Shown here: positions 44,328 to 54,246 of the stretch, one piece after another | How positions within the stretch are numbered: position 1 is the stretch's first letter | Layout of the letters: each line of letters opens with the position of its first letter | Origin: Cladocopium goreaui | Taxonomy: Eukaryota; Sar; Dinophyceae; Suessiales; Symbiodiniaceae | Reading direction: 5' to 3' | DNA: 64,000 nucleotides | Assembly: GCA_947184155.2 (NCBI GenBank) | Contig: CAMXCT020001382.1 | Span: 93,337-157,336 of the forward strand | Program-made: the position numbers and the translations under genes | The notes under the pieces: generated by a model | Told to the model about the DNA's origin: nothing | What the model saw: only the letters and a program-made list of their open reading frames with translations | Databases searched by the model: none

Positions 44328-47124
44328 GGACTAAACCAAAAAGGATGTGCAGGTTTCTGACATCGCCCGCTGAAGCATCTGTGGTTCCTACCATTGCTAC
44401 GAGTCTTCCCGTGCCTATGGGGCTAACTTTGTGATGGTGTGCATCACTTGCTAAGAGGCTGAAGACGTCTGTTTGACCTAGGCTCGGGTGTCGGAACGCG
44501 AACGCATCCTGTCCTCCTTTAACTTTCCAGTGACCAAACTCACTGCCTTTGAAAAGAAATTCAAATGCAATTGGTTGCCATGGCTCACGAGTTGGTCCAG
44601 CACTTTGCATTGTCAGCCCCGTCTCATTGTAGCCTTCATTGGGGCTAAGCATCGGCAGATAGTAATCCAACATGTAGACCGCAATAGGCAATTGTAGGGT
44701 GCCAAGGAAGTGTTGAACCATGGTTTTATACGTGAGCAATTTGGCCCTGGACGCAATGCTGACTGTTGCCAATGAGGCCAAATATTGGGTTGCATCTTGC
44801 TCCGTGTGTACCTGTGGGTTTTGGATGGCAATATGGCTGACTAGTGCCTGTGTTGTAGTCTCTGGTACCTCGCACATGATTGCTAACTCACGAAGGAGAC
44901 GCTTAGCTGCCTTTGGGAGTTCAAAGCTGCACCATGATATCAGCCGCAGGGGGGCTTGTGAGTAAACTTCAAAGGGAAGAACCCCCGGGGTACTCTCCAA
45001 TTGCGCCATGTCCGGTCGTCCCTCTGGTAGGGTAACTCGTGTCCAATGTGGGTAGTTGTGCTGGGCAGTGCCTAGGTATGCCCGCCACCCTGTGATGTGC
45101 GTGATTGTGAACCCCTGTAGCTGAAGCAGTCTCATGTCTTGATTGGACGGGTTCCAGACGCACAATCGGTCATCTGCATGGTGGATAAGGCGTACCTTTC
45201 GGTGATGGGACAGTCTATGTGTCGTGAGAAGCGATGGTGGCATAGCAATGGCTGCTAAGACCGTTTTGCCTTCAATGTCCGGGAATTCAGCGAGGATGGT
45301 TTCCCATACCATTCCTGCATACGAGCCTGCACTGTGCCCTCGAATGAATAGGGAGCCTACCATGTAACCTGTTAGTTTGAGATACTCCACCGAACGGATT
45401 TCGGGGGGCAGGCACACTCCGACCAATGGATGCGAAACCAGCAGTTTGGTGAAGAGTCGCAGGCCATGCTTGTATCCTGGCCATGGCGGTTTCCTATGAG
45501 CCGGGGTAATTGGACAGAAATGAAGCAGCTTTATGGCACGGCTAATGATCTGTGCTTGCAGTTGATGGGCGTCGGGCACTCCAAGTACATGGCACCAGGT
45601 GTGGGCTCCGATTGGGAACATGGCTATATGCAGTAACAAGTATTCTTGTGTATGGGCAGTTCCTGCAATTGTGCCAGCTCTTGCATTCCAATCATCCTGC
45701 TTGCTGAGAGATGGTCCATAAACATGCGCTTCTTTTTTGCAAGCTAGCAGTACACCCCACTCTTCATCGAGTTCTCCTCCACCCAATCCTGTGCACTGAA
45801 CATCCAGGGACCCTGGGTCAGTGGGATTGAGTTGCCAGGCAGTGTTATCCATAATTATGATCTTCCAATCAGTGTATTGGGGGTCGGCATGGCTGGCAAG
45901 AACTTCGTTAATGGCTAGTTCTGCGTTGCTATGATCAATTCCCAGTCGTTGTTGCAGCGCTGCAAGAAGAGGGAGAATTTCGGCAGTGGGCAGTTGGAGG
46001 CTAGCTTGCTGTCCGCAGAAGACGTGGGCGGTCTGGCAGGTCTGGGGCCAGGGTGTGTGGTTGTTGTTGTGATTAGGGACTTCCACTGGCGTCCAGAGAC
46101 TCTGGAGCAGCAATACTTGCGTCTTGGTCAGGCTGCGCTGTCGTGAGACGTGTGGTCTGGCTACTAATTTACTTCCTCTGACGAAGTCGCAGCCTGTGGG
46201 GTGTGTCCATAGCGGGGGTGCTTCGTCAACTCCTATGAGCGAAACGGCAAGTGGTTGCAGTCCTTTACTTTGCCACTGTTGGAGCTTTTGTCCGAGACCG
46301 ACTTTGCTTCCATGGAAGGCATGTACTATGGGTGGCAGACTGTACCCTTTATCTAACTCTTTGCTTTGGAACAGCTTATCCCCCGGGAGGCAGAGTATGG
46401 GGAAGTTGGCCGGGAAGACAGACATGGGGGAGAGTGCTCCCTGCTCGAAGATGGGACGAGCCCAGGTGAGGAAGGGTGGGGTTCGCTCAACAAAATCCGG
46501 TCGTAAGTAGCGACCATCACCGTGGCGTGGCCATTCCCCTTGCTCAGGGATAGGGAATGCAATGATTCCAGCCCATTCACCTAGCATTGCCCATGCATGC
46601 GTCCAGTCTAGTGGGGTTCTAGCCTTGCATCCAATTAAAGGGGTAAGAACCAGTCCACCTCTAATCGCTTCCGCAGGGTCTTCTGGCACGGCTGTCGTGG
46701 CAAGGAAGTTGGCTCGACTGTTGCAAAGTGCGATGACCCACTCGTCCGCCGATCTGCTGTTTACTGGTTGGACTATGCGTCGTGCTTTGGGGGCAGGTGC
46801 ATCAGTTGCAGAGGAGCCGGCGGCATCGCTTGGTGGCATGCTAGCATCTGGGGTTTCCTGGTCCATGTCAACATCCGTTGTACTTATCTGAGCATGTCCT
46901 GTAACTATAATCAATCCAGCATTGAGCTCTGCTTTTGCTTCGGTTGTGAGTAGGACTGCAGGCGGGCATTGGCTGGAACTGGCCATAGTACAGTGTTGCA
47001 TTGCCTCGGCTCTGCTCGCCTTGTCCGTCATGAGATTGACCAGTTCAGCTATCTCGAAGAGCGAAGTGGGCACACAATCGGAGTCAGTGAGAGCAAAGTT
47101 CACAGTGGGAAAGACTAAGCACAG
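44260..47124 (-). CDS. ORF2 N-terminal part of copy F: GT8-like + alpha/beta hydrolase (5'-truncated)
   Basis: Open for about 950 codons with no internal stop. It starts by truncation within the LCLVFPTVNFAL strand just before the DSD box (47,085-47,077). It then shows LNAGLIIV, EQGALS, LPGDKLFQ and VHAFHGSK, then GHSAGS with Ser codon 45,333-45,331, DDRLCVW and QHNYPHW. Where copy B has an in-frame TGA, this copy reads HRLSHHRKVRLIHH. It is the best source for the hydrolase and most of the glycosyltransferase-like domain. It has no native start codon. Confidence 0.8.
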   Translation of the reverse strand: MCLVFPTVNFALTDSDCVPTSLFEIAELVNLMTDKASRAEAMQHCTMASSSQCPPAVLLTTEAKAELNAGLIIVTGHAQISTTDVDMDQETPDASMPPSDAAGSSATDAPAPKARRIVQPVNSRSADEWVIALCNSRANFLATTAVPEDPAEAIRGGLVLTPLIGCKARTPLDWTHAWAMLGEWAGIIAFPIPEQGEWPRHGDGRYLRPDFVERTPPFLTWARPIFEQGALSPMSVFPANFPILCLPGDKLFQSKELDKGYSLPPIVHAFHGSKVGLGQKLQQWQSKGLQPLAVSLIGVDEAPPLWTHPTGCDFVRGSKLVARPHVSRQRSLTKTQVLLLQSLWTPVEVPNHNNNHTPWPQTCQTAHVFCGQQASLQLPTAEILPLLAALQQRLGIDHSNAELAINEVLASHADPQYTDWKIIIMDNTAWQLNPTDPGSLDVQCTGLGGGELDEEWGVLLACKKEAHVYGPSLSKQDDWNARAGTIAGTAHTQEYLLLHIAMFPIGAHTWCHVLGVPDAHQLQAQIISRAIKLLHFCPITPAHRKPPWPGYKHGLRLFTKLLVSHPLVGVCLPPEIRSVEYLKLTGYMVGSLFIRGHSAGSYAGMVWETILAEFPDIEGKTVLAAIAMPPSLLTTHRLSHHRKVRLIHHADDRLCVWNPSNQDMRLLQLQGFTITHITGWRAYLGTAQHNYPHWTRVTLPEGRPDMAQLESTPGVLPFEVYSQAPLRLISWCSFELPKAAKRLLRELAIMCEVPETTTQALVSHIAIQNPQVHTEQDATQYLASLATVSIASRAKLLTYKTMVQHFLGTLQLPIAVYMLDYYLPMLSPNEGYNETGLTMQSAGPTREPWQPIAFEFLFKGSEFGHWKVKGGQDAFAFRHPSLGQTDVFSLLASDAHHHKVSPIGTGRLVAMVGTTDASAGDVRNLHILFGLVLAITPKSTKNKDELPAARIHTV

Positions 47125-47449
47125 TGCCGAACGCTTTCATGGCTCTGCCAGGTCGTTCAACATGCTTTATTGTCTGTTGCAAATGGGGATTAATTGATTA
47201 ATTATGTGCATACGCAGGCCGTCTGCGGTTGAGTGGCCTCAAAAGTGAACTGGGGAAGGACCCATACGTAGTCCTGTGTACTGTCACAATGTTCACCGAA
47301 TCGCACAGCGAAACACAAAAAACCAACACGCCAAAAACAACCAAAACACAAAAACACAAAAACACAAAAAACCAAACAAAACACAAAACAAAGAAAACAA
47401 CCCACACGAACAAAGCAGCAATGTGACAGATACCTTCATGGGTGAAAGC

Positions 47450-47469
47450 GGTAAATTGACGCAAGAGGT
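47450..47469. repeat. Target-site duplication, left copy
   Basis: GGTAAATTGACGCAAGAGGT, identical to 49,689-49,708. In copy D the equivalent sequence occurs once and uninterrupted (about 33,950-33,972). Confidence 0.9.
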
Positions 47470-49688
47470 CCCTTTCTTGCGCGGTCCATTAGGTTTTTGA
47501 ATCCAAACTTGTGTATCTGTCCATAGACGTGACAGGTGCACTGGTGTCTCATCCCCTTATTGAATTGTTTCTCTGTTTCTGTTGTGCTCCTCTCTGTGTT
47601 TGGGTGGGTCCTTCTCTGTCTTGCTGTTTGGCTCTTGTTGGCTCCCCTCCCTGTCAGTTGTTGCTTCCCCTCTCCCCGCGGTTGGTCCCGTGTGGTGCCC
47701 TGGCCCAGTCTTTACGCTGGTACCTCCCTCTGGGTATCTGGTTGCAGCTGTGACGGCTTAGTTGCCCTGCTTTAGTGCTGGGAGTGTGGTTGTGCTTTGT
47801 CGTCCCTCCGTCAAGTGTCTCATGGCAGCAAAGGCTAGTAAGCCCTGTGTGGGGTGTTTTTCACCCTCTCCACCATGTTGCAGGTGATGTCAGGGAGCTC
47901 AGTTTGGCCACACTGAGGTATTCATCAGGATGATGATCCAGGTCCCACATTGGACTCCGCTAAGCTGCCCTATTGCTATTCTAATGTGATTGGAGCAGCC
48001 TTCTCCGCCCCTGCCCTCCTCTGCCACCCCGGCGCCCCCCTCCTGGTTGTTTGTTGTTTGGCCAGTCTGCTTGGTTTTGCACTTGTTTGGTCGCCTTCTG
48101 CTGTTTTGCGGTGTGTTGGGACTAGGGTGCCCTCCTCTGCTTGTGCTACCCTCCCCTGCCCTCACTTAGGTGCGAAGCGACTGGAGCTTCGAGTGGATTG
48201 TGCGAGTATTGTTGACCGGTTTGATTAAGTTTGCTGACTCAGGTTATTGATTTGAGAGGCACTGACACAGCATTCTTGGGACCCACTAAGGTTACTCAGG
48301 ACGGCCAATTAGTTTGGTGCCCCTAGGGCCCGTCTTTTTTGCTTTGCCCCTCTTGCTGACTTGACCTTTCCTCCTTTAAGGGGCTTTCTGCTTAATTGGC
48401 TTTGAATTCGTTTGTTTTTTCTGGGTCTCCTTGGGACGTCCTCTGTCTGGGTACTCTACATGGGTAGCTGCATCTATCCGAGAGGGGCGGTAGGTAGCCG
48501 GCCGATGCCATGGACCAGACTGTGCTGCAGTGAGCTTCACTGGTGCATTCCAGTGGTGCTCCCTGTAGGACTGCCTGGGGCGCCCGCGAGCAGCATAAGA
48601 CTGCCTACATGGTTCGTCAGTTGGTGGATGGATTGTGGTGATTCTGCAGCCTGCCTATTCTGTGGGTGAGTGGCATTACGGACTTGGTTTCGCTACAATC
48701 TTCTTCTGTGCATACTGCAATGCACTGCAGGTCTTTCAGGGACGATGACATCCTGAAATGTCCTGAACAGTTCTGTAGTTTGTATGTTTCGCGAACCTAC
48801 ACCAAAGAGAGCTACGCTGCCTAAGACAGCACTTGTAAGGTGGAACTTGCGAATACAACTTTGCTACCTTTCGGCGCCTTTCGGCGCCGTTTTGTTGTCC
48901 GAGTGTGGATCATCGCCATTTGGCTTCATCCTACCTGCACAATGACAATGTTTTTTGCGTGCCTCTCAGCTTTGCGAGTATTGCCCAGGAGCTTCGTTGG
49001 CTGAGACCAATCAATCTGATAGTTGCATCTTCCCCTATGAAACTAGGGGCATGCTGGATTTTTGCGATGGTATTTTGGAAGTTTGTCCCTGGCCCTGCGT
49101 TGCTTCCCGCATGCCATCACTGTCCACCCCCCCTGTGGGGGGGGATCTGGCTCTTTCACCATCACGGCGTCGTGGTTACGGTTGACAGATATGGTGACGA
49201 CTCTGTCCATGGAGGCCCTCTGACGAGCTGATCTGAGAGGACGCTGTGAGAGGCATAAATTGTAGCCCTGTTTTCTTGTACAGCTTGGCACATGCCTGTG
49301 TAAACATACAAGCTAAAGCCTTCATGTTTGCCCGAATGCCGTGATTCTTAATTCAATGGCACGTTTTTGAGAGTGATGCAGTGGACAAGCCACTGCGTCC
49401 CATGGCAAATCGATTTTGTGGGTGTTCTGTTTGGGCTCTGGCCCCGTTTTTGCCGTTTTTGGTGTTTTGCCGTTTGCTTCGCTGTTTCCGCTGGCGAAAC
49501 GCAAGTCTGGCTGGGGGATTTGCGGGTCGTCGTGTTTGGTTGGTTTCTGTGGTTCTTGTGTGTTGTTTTAATCGATTTGCCTGCTCAAATGGACATGATT
49601 TGTCCTTGTACAAATGTCTTTCCTGCTTATGCTCATGTAAGGACCGAGCCTTTAGCGCGACATCGGCCACACTCGAGGAAAAAAAAAA
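47470..49688 (+). mobile_element. Nested 5'-truncated type-1 tail with target-site duplication
   Basis: A 2.2-kb type-1 3' tail: CTGTCC...GACAGGTGCACTGG (about 47,518), GCAGCAAAGGC (about 47,825), GGGCGGTAGGT (about 48,485), GCGAAACGCAAGTCTGG (about 49,494), stem-loop 49,641-49,668 and an 8-base A run to 49,688. It lies within tail X in opposite orientation and is flanked by identical 20-bp repeats. It has no coding capacity. It shows the family moves by RNA-mediated, A-tail-primed integration with staggered cleavage. Confidence 0.9.
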
Positions 49689-49708
49689 GGTAAATTGACG
49701 CAAGAGGT
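49689..49708. repeat. Target-site duplication, right copy
   Basis: Second identical copy of the 20-bp repeat, immediately after the A run ending at 49,688. Confidence 0.9.
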
Positions 49709-50009
49709 GACAACTTAGTATCATCTCAGTATGGTATGGCAGTACAACAAAACCAAATAAAAACACCCAGACCACCAGGCCATACCAGCGAGTGAGTGAA
49801 GCAACAAAGTACCACGCGGAAACCAGGGATCCCCCCCGCCAGGATCCCCAAGATCACATGGCACAAGCCAAGGCACCCCGGAGCAAACACCGGCAAGGCC
49901 GGGTCGCAGCAAGAGTGGTGAAATGCACAACAGGGTGAGACAAACGGTGAAACATGATCTAAGGTGAAAAGGGAGAACAAGGCATCTACGGTGTTCGAGA
50001 GAGGCCAGC

Positions 50010-50294
50010 TGGGTAGATGAGATAGATAGATAGATAGACAGGTAGATAGGCAGATGGCTAGAAAGGTAACTCTGTAGATAGATGCCGAAAGAGAGAGACA
50101 AAGAGAAAGAGAAAGAAAAAGACGCAAAGGCAGAAACACTCAACCACCTTTCAATCCATCAGTGGGTTCGTTCGCTCTGCCATTTTTGCGCCACAGCAAC
50201 TCACCTCTCCTATAGGTTTCCTATTTTTGAAACTTCCGCCACCGCCTTGTGCGGTACTACTGGTAAACTAGGAGAAGTACTCAGTTTCACGATC
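50010..50294. other. GATA/GAAA microsatellite and unassigned spacer
   Basis: (GATA)n at about 50,017-50,060 and GAGAAAGA-rich sequence to about 50,120. The rest (to 50,294) shows no gene or repeat match. It separates tail X from the ORF1-bearing element. Confidence 0.6.
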
Positions 50295-52660
50295 ATGTCC
50301 ACACGACACCTTGATGACAACGAAAGGACATCCCTTGCTCTCGAACTGATGTCTTTAAGATCAAGTACTTCTACCTCTCGAAAGCCCAAATTATTTTACG
50401 AATTGAAGGTGTTGATGTTGAAGTTCTAAGAAACCTATTCCACTGTTCAACGACGTATCTTCCCTTTGGGCAGAGACAGCAGTCATCCCAGGTAGTCCTT
50501 GGCCAAGTGAAACCGATGCATAATAATTGGTACTGTATGAATGTCTACTACTCACCAGTTGGGAGTATGCCTTTGTTTCCATTACAGATAGCTAGAAGTA
50601 AAGTTGCCTCCCTATGTGGACTCAGCAGATGATATTGCAGGGACTGAATTAGGATACTCACTCACGAAAGATTACTCAGCTAGCCGATTCGAATTCCGAA
50701 CTGTTATAGATGATAACAATTCGTACACATCAATGATTACATTTTGGGTCCCCCGGAGTGTTAATTTCTCATTTCCACGAGATCATTATTTCATTGACAA
50801 GAACGGCAAAAAGATCTCCTTCACTATTGAGCACTGCGGTAATATATTACCACACTCAGTAGCGCCGGGAGAGCCACCGAAACATGAAACCAAGAAAGAA
50901 CACTGGCGCAGAGTTGGCGAAAAGCGCAACCCTAGCTATAAGAACCGACTCACTGTTATCGCGCCAGTTAGCAGCCAGAGCTCTCCACAGAAAAGGCGAT
51001 TCGGATTACTGAAAGAATCTTTCTACGACGGAACACACAAACAAGTGTCCTACACCTATGCTGAGGAAACATACCCATGGGTCCTTTTTCTGGATGTGTT
51101 GCCAGAACTTGACTCATTTGACACCTTCATGACCTTGTTTGGACAGTTTGAGAATGTATTCAGTACACAAGGAGAGTTTCAGAAGCAAAGCAACAGCGGT
51201 TTAGAGGCTACCTCTAAGCAACCGCGGATCATAAGCTTCCACCTTGCGTCAGGACGACATATTCAACTCAATCGAGTTGAAGGTAAAGATAGCTCACCCT
51301 ATCTAACCAAGGTAGACGCACTGCAAATTCTACCCTTTACAAGTTGCCAGCTAGTCATCCTCGTCCCACCCTATATCGATTATCGCACACTCCTTACCTC
51401 ATCAACGCAGCTGTTAACTGGAGCTGTATGGACCTACGGAACATTTACTAGGGATAATCCACCAAGAGGGTCGACTAACACACCTACTAATACTGCTGCA
51501 CCTAATACCCCCCTGGCGCGGCCGAAAAATCAACAGCCCGCTACGCTTCACCAAATGTGTTGTCAGGTAACACGGATCATTCTAAGAGCGCAAACAGCCC
51601 TGTTCCTGCATACACTCCTTCCCCTGCTACACCACCGCCTCTTAACAATCAACTGCCCCAGAGTACACCTATCTCCACCTCTGCCAATGATAGTCTTAGC
51701 AACCCTGTCCCACCGGGGCAGAACACTGGCCAGTTAACAAGCCAAGAAGGAAGCCCCCCTGAAGCATTGACTAATGACCTCACCCGGGAACATGCCCGCA
51801 AACCGGCACCAACTGTGAGCCCTACAGCCACATGGACACACCCTCCCGGTACTCAAACTGCACCTGCCCACGAACTGAAAACAGATAATATGGCAATTGA
51901 TTTTGAAGGTATCGGCAAAGAAGATGCCAACCTTGAGAATGAAGACATTGATATGCAGTCAGGAAGCCCCAAGCAATTGTGCACGCCTGATGCCAAGAAC
52001 CCCAACAATGATGGAACACCTGTCAGCAGCCAAAAAGACTGCCGCCCTGCCCTGATACCTTCCAAGGAAGTTGCAAGTTCAAGTAAATCCTATGGGAATA
52101 GCCTTCTACCCAAAGAAGCCACATCACCAGCTGATGAGTCGCAGCAAAAAGCCGAATTGAAACATCATGCTTGTCCACCCCACTCTAATGCAAGGGCACC
52201 TTTATCCCACAACCCTGCGCCACCAACTGAGCTGACAGATGGTCACAATGGTGATAACAGGTCGGAGAACACTGACCCGATTACATTTACCCCTCCAAGG
52301 CAAAGAGATTGTCGAAGTGACGCAAATCCTGTAGTTTCTCTTGCAAGTGGTCAATGTGATGATGCTGTGCGCATGCTGAAGAACACTGACCAAGCTAGGG
52401 ATGCAGCTAAGAGCCTTGATAATGTCAAAGGAAAAGGAAAAGGTAAGCAGTCCCAGAAGCCTGCAGCTGCTAAGCATAGGGACAACCGCTCATACATGCT
52501 GCTTTGAAAAGGAGTGCTACTGCATCTGCTAACGATGAGACTCAGATTTGTATTGACATTACTGGAGAAAATGATGAAAAGGATCCAGACGGAACTCCTG
52601 AAACAGTCAGTGATGCACAAGAAGATCAGCGTAAATCGCACTCCCAATATGCTACCATCA
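50295..52660 (+). pseudogene. ORF1 of type-3 element, Gag-like candidate (frameshifted)
   Basis: The first plausible ATG is 50,295 (MSTRHLDDNER). Coding continues in a second frame (ILRIEGVDVEVLRNLF to about 50,630), a third from about 50,600 to about 51,560 (block PWVLFLDVLPELDSFDTF and KVDALQILPFTSCQLVILVP), then a Ser/Pro/Asn-rich disordered region to 52,507 and a last acidic piece (DETQICIDITGENDEKDPDG) in another frame. Block order matches the ORF1 at 12,743-14,314, which identifies a shared ORF1 family. A KGKGKGK run near 52,430 is a composition common in dinoflagellate proteins. The multiple frame changes suggest decay or short introns. Confidence 0.55.
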
Positions 52661-52967
52661 CCCCCTTTTTGAATGCGAGCGAAAAATGGTTTCCTGCCCT
52701 TAATGCCGATTTGAAGTGTATTTGGTGTGGCTCCGGCCCCGTTTTGTGTTGGTTCGCTGTTTTCTCTGCTGGCGAAACGCAAATCTGGCCGGGAGATTTG
52801 CGTGTCGTCGCTGTTGCCGTGTTTCTTTTTGTCGTTTTGTTTTTCCATGGATTTGCCTCATTTGTGAAGCCTAAGGGCTTCTTACTTTTTGCACACTATT
52901 TTACCGCTTCTCTCACTGTCAGGACCGAGCCTTAGAGCGAGATCGGCCGCAACAGAGGAAAAAAAAA
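52661..52967 (+). repeat. Short type-1-like 3' tail, type-3 element
   Basis: About 300 bp shared with 53,195-53,549 and with the last 300 bp of the type-1 tails. Ends with stem-loop and 9 A's. Confidence 0.75.
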
Positions 52968-53194
52968 TGTACCACCAGGATTTGACGACAGAGCTATGAC
53001 TTGTCCTTGGATTCCTGTAGCCTTCTGCGGAATGTACACCCATGCTTTTTTTGGCAACTGCAAGAACTCCCGAAGTTGATCAACCTTCTGGAAGATAGAC
53101 AAAGCACGTCTGAGAGGACTCTGAGGCGGCTGCTGTAGTGTACAGCTTGACATAGACCTTCGCAAGTTTGTTGCTGCTTTGCACAGTTGCACAG

Positions 53195-53549
53195 CTTTTC
53201 ACCCTTTTTCGAGCCATAGACTAGCTAATTCGTTTTGTGCATATTTCGATGACACGTTGGGCTTACCCCTTTCGTGTCTGAGGCAATCCTGTGTTTTCTG
53301 GTGTGGGTTTTTTGGTTGTGGCTCCGGCCCCTTTTCGTGTTGGTTTGCTGTTTTTCCTGCTGGCGAAACGAAAATCTGGCCGGGAGATTTGCGTGTCGTC
53401 GCTGTGTTGCCTGTTTTTTGCTTTTTTTTGGATTTGCCTCATATTGTGGAACCAAGGTGTTTCATAATGTTTACAATTTATTTAACCGCTTCTCTCATCG
53501 TCAGGACCGAGCCTTAGAGCGAAATCGGCCGCAACAGGGGAGAAAAAAA
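53195..53549 (+). mobile_element. Tail-only (SINE-like) copy next to copia pol
   Basis: A second 350-bp copy of the short tail (CACCCTTTTTCGAGCC... to stem-loop 53,504-53,530 and 7 A's at 53,543-53,549). It abuts the copia integrase region at 53,550. No target-site duplication was found by eye. The 52,968-53,194 stretch between the two tails has an open frame on each strand but no recognised protein. Confidence 0.6.
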
Positions 53550-54234
53550 GTCAGATTGAGAAAGCAGTCGGAGGAGATCAGCTCATCTTCCCATGCAATC
53601 ATCCACTTTACAATTGGGCTCTTCTGCATGCTGCTTGGCTGAGCAACAGATTCATCGTCAGACAAGACAACAGCTTTTGAGAGAACTTCAGACCGACCGC
53701 ATGTACACTGGCAAGCTTTGCATGTTTGGCGAGAGTGTGTTAGGGTACATCAAACCTGATAGAAAGGGAGCTCCAAGATGGTGCAAAGGTATCTGGTTGG
53801 GCAAAGCGCTGACGAATGACACTCACATCATTGGTTACAAAGAAAGCATTTTTGTGACGCGCAGTGTGCGGAGATTGCCAACTGCTTTCAACCTTGAGGA
53901 CCTTGGTGATGTGACCACGAGCCCGTGGGAATATGGATATGCAGCGCTTGGCCACAGAATGATGTACAACAGACATCTTTCTCCACCTTTGGCTCTTGGT
54001 ATGCCAATGATCGATGTTGAGGCCATTCAAGTCAAAAAGTACGCTGACGAGAATCCAAACGAGGATCTGGAACAAGAGCCTGCTTCTCAGGCGGGGCAGG
54101 AGTCCGTTTTGCCTCCTGACCCAGCTGGTGATTCAGTTGGTGCTTCAGCTGCTGAGGGCCACAAAAGGCCTGACTCAAGTGATGCAGCTGAGCCTCCAAG
54201 CCCAAAGAAAGCGCGTATTGGTGAAGAGCAGTGA
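53550..54234 (+). pseudogene. Ty1/copia integrase C-terminal fragment
   Basis: The first frame gives HPLYNWALLHAAWLSNRFIVRQ. After a shift near 53,670 it reads DRMYTGKLCMFGESVLGYIK, then RWCKGIWLGKALTNDTHIIG and FVTRSVRRLP. This is the integrase C-terminal/linker region typical of copia-type pol. The catalytic DDE core and everything upstream are missing, cut off at the A run of the tail-only element. A disordered linker with PSPKKARIGEEQ leads to a stop at 54,232-54,234. Confidence 0.8.
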
Positions 54235-54246
54235 GTCACCCCTCCA

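Larger units (their letters stand above)
35529..47126 (-). mobile_element. Type-2 helicase retroelement, copy F (5'-truncated)
   Basis: Reads right to left: ORF2 from the LCLVFPTVNFAL segment (about 47,124), ORF3 (39,297-38,897) and tail. The tail is split by a satellite block (35,840-38,360), then continues from about 35,830 to a 6-A run (35,556-35,551), followed by a second short copy of the 3' end (35,550-35,529). Its truncated 5' end is joined to the 3' end of tail X, and copy E follows its own 3' end. Confidence 0.75.
47127..50010 (-). mobile_element. Type-2 element tail X, interrupted by a nested insertion
   Basis: Reading right to left, a type-2 tail runs from about 50,010 to 49,689 and continues at 47,469 to 47,127, ending GCCATGAAAGCGTTCGG without an A run, directly at the truncated start of copy F. 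The gap is filled by a + strand type-1 tail. Only the tail of X is present; upstream of 50,010 a GATA microsatellite replaces any coding part. Confidence 0.7.
50295..52967 (+). mobile_element. Type-3 element: ORF1 with a short type-1-like 3' tail
   Basis: An ORF1-like gene (about 50,295-52,660) is followed within 100 bp by a 300-bp tail that shares GGCTCCGGCCCC, GCGAAACGCAAATCTGG, the stem-loop (52,922-52,948) and an A run (52,959-52,967) with type-1 tails. ORF2 is missing. Either a distinct compact non-autonomous element or an internally deleted type-1 relative. The left boundary is uncertain. Confidence 0.55.

Noticed and set aside
52968-53194. Gene fragment between the two short tails (open on both strands)
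   Set aside because: The - strand frame (LRRALSIFQKVDQLREFLQL) and the + strand frame (CPWIPVAFCGMYTHAFFG) both look protein-like but neither is recognised, and there is no second copy to decide.
1-53549. LINE reverse transcriptase or endonuclease inside the helicase elements
   Set aside because: I looked for a YxDD/FADD palm motif and an AP-endonuclease signature in ORF1, ORF2 and ORF3 translations and found none. The only reverse transcriptase is the copia pol at 54.5-56.1 kb.
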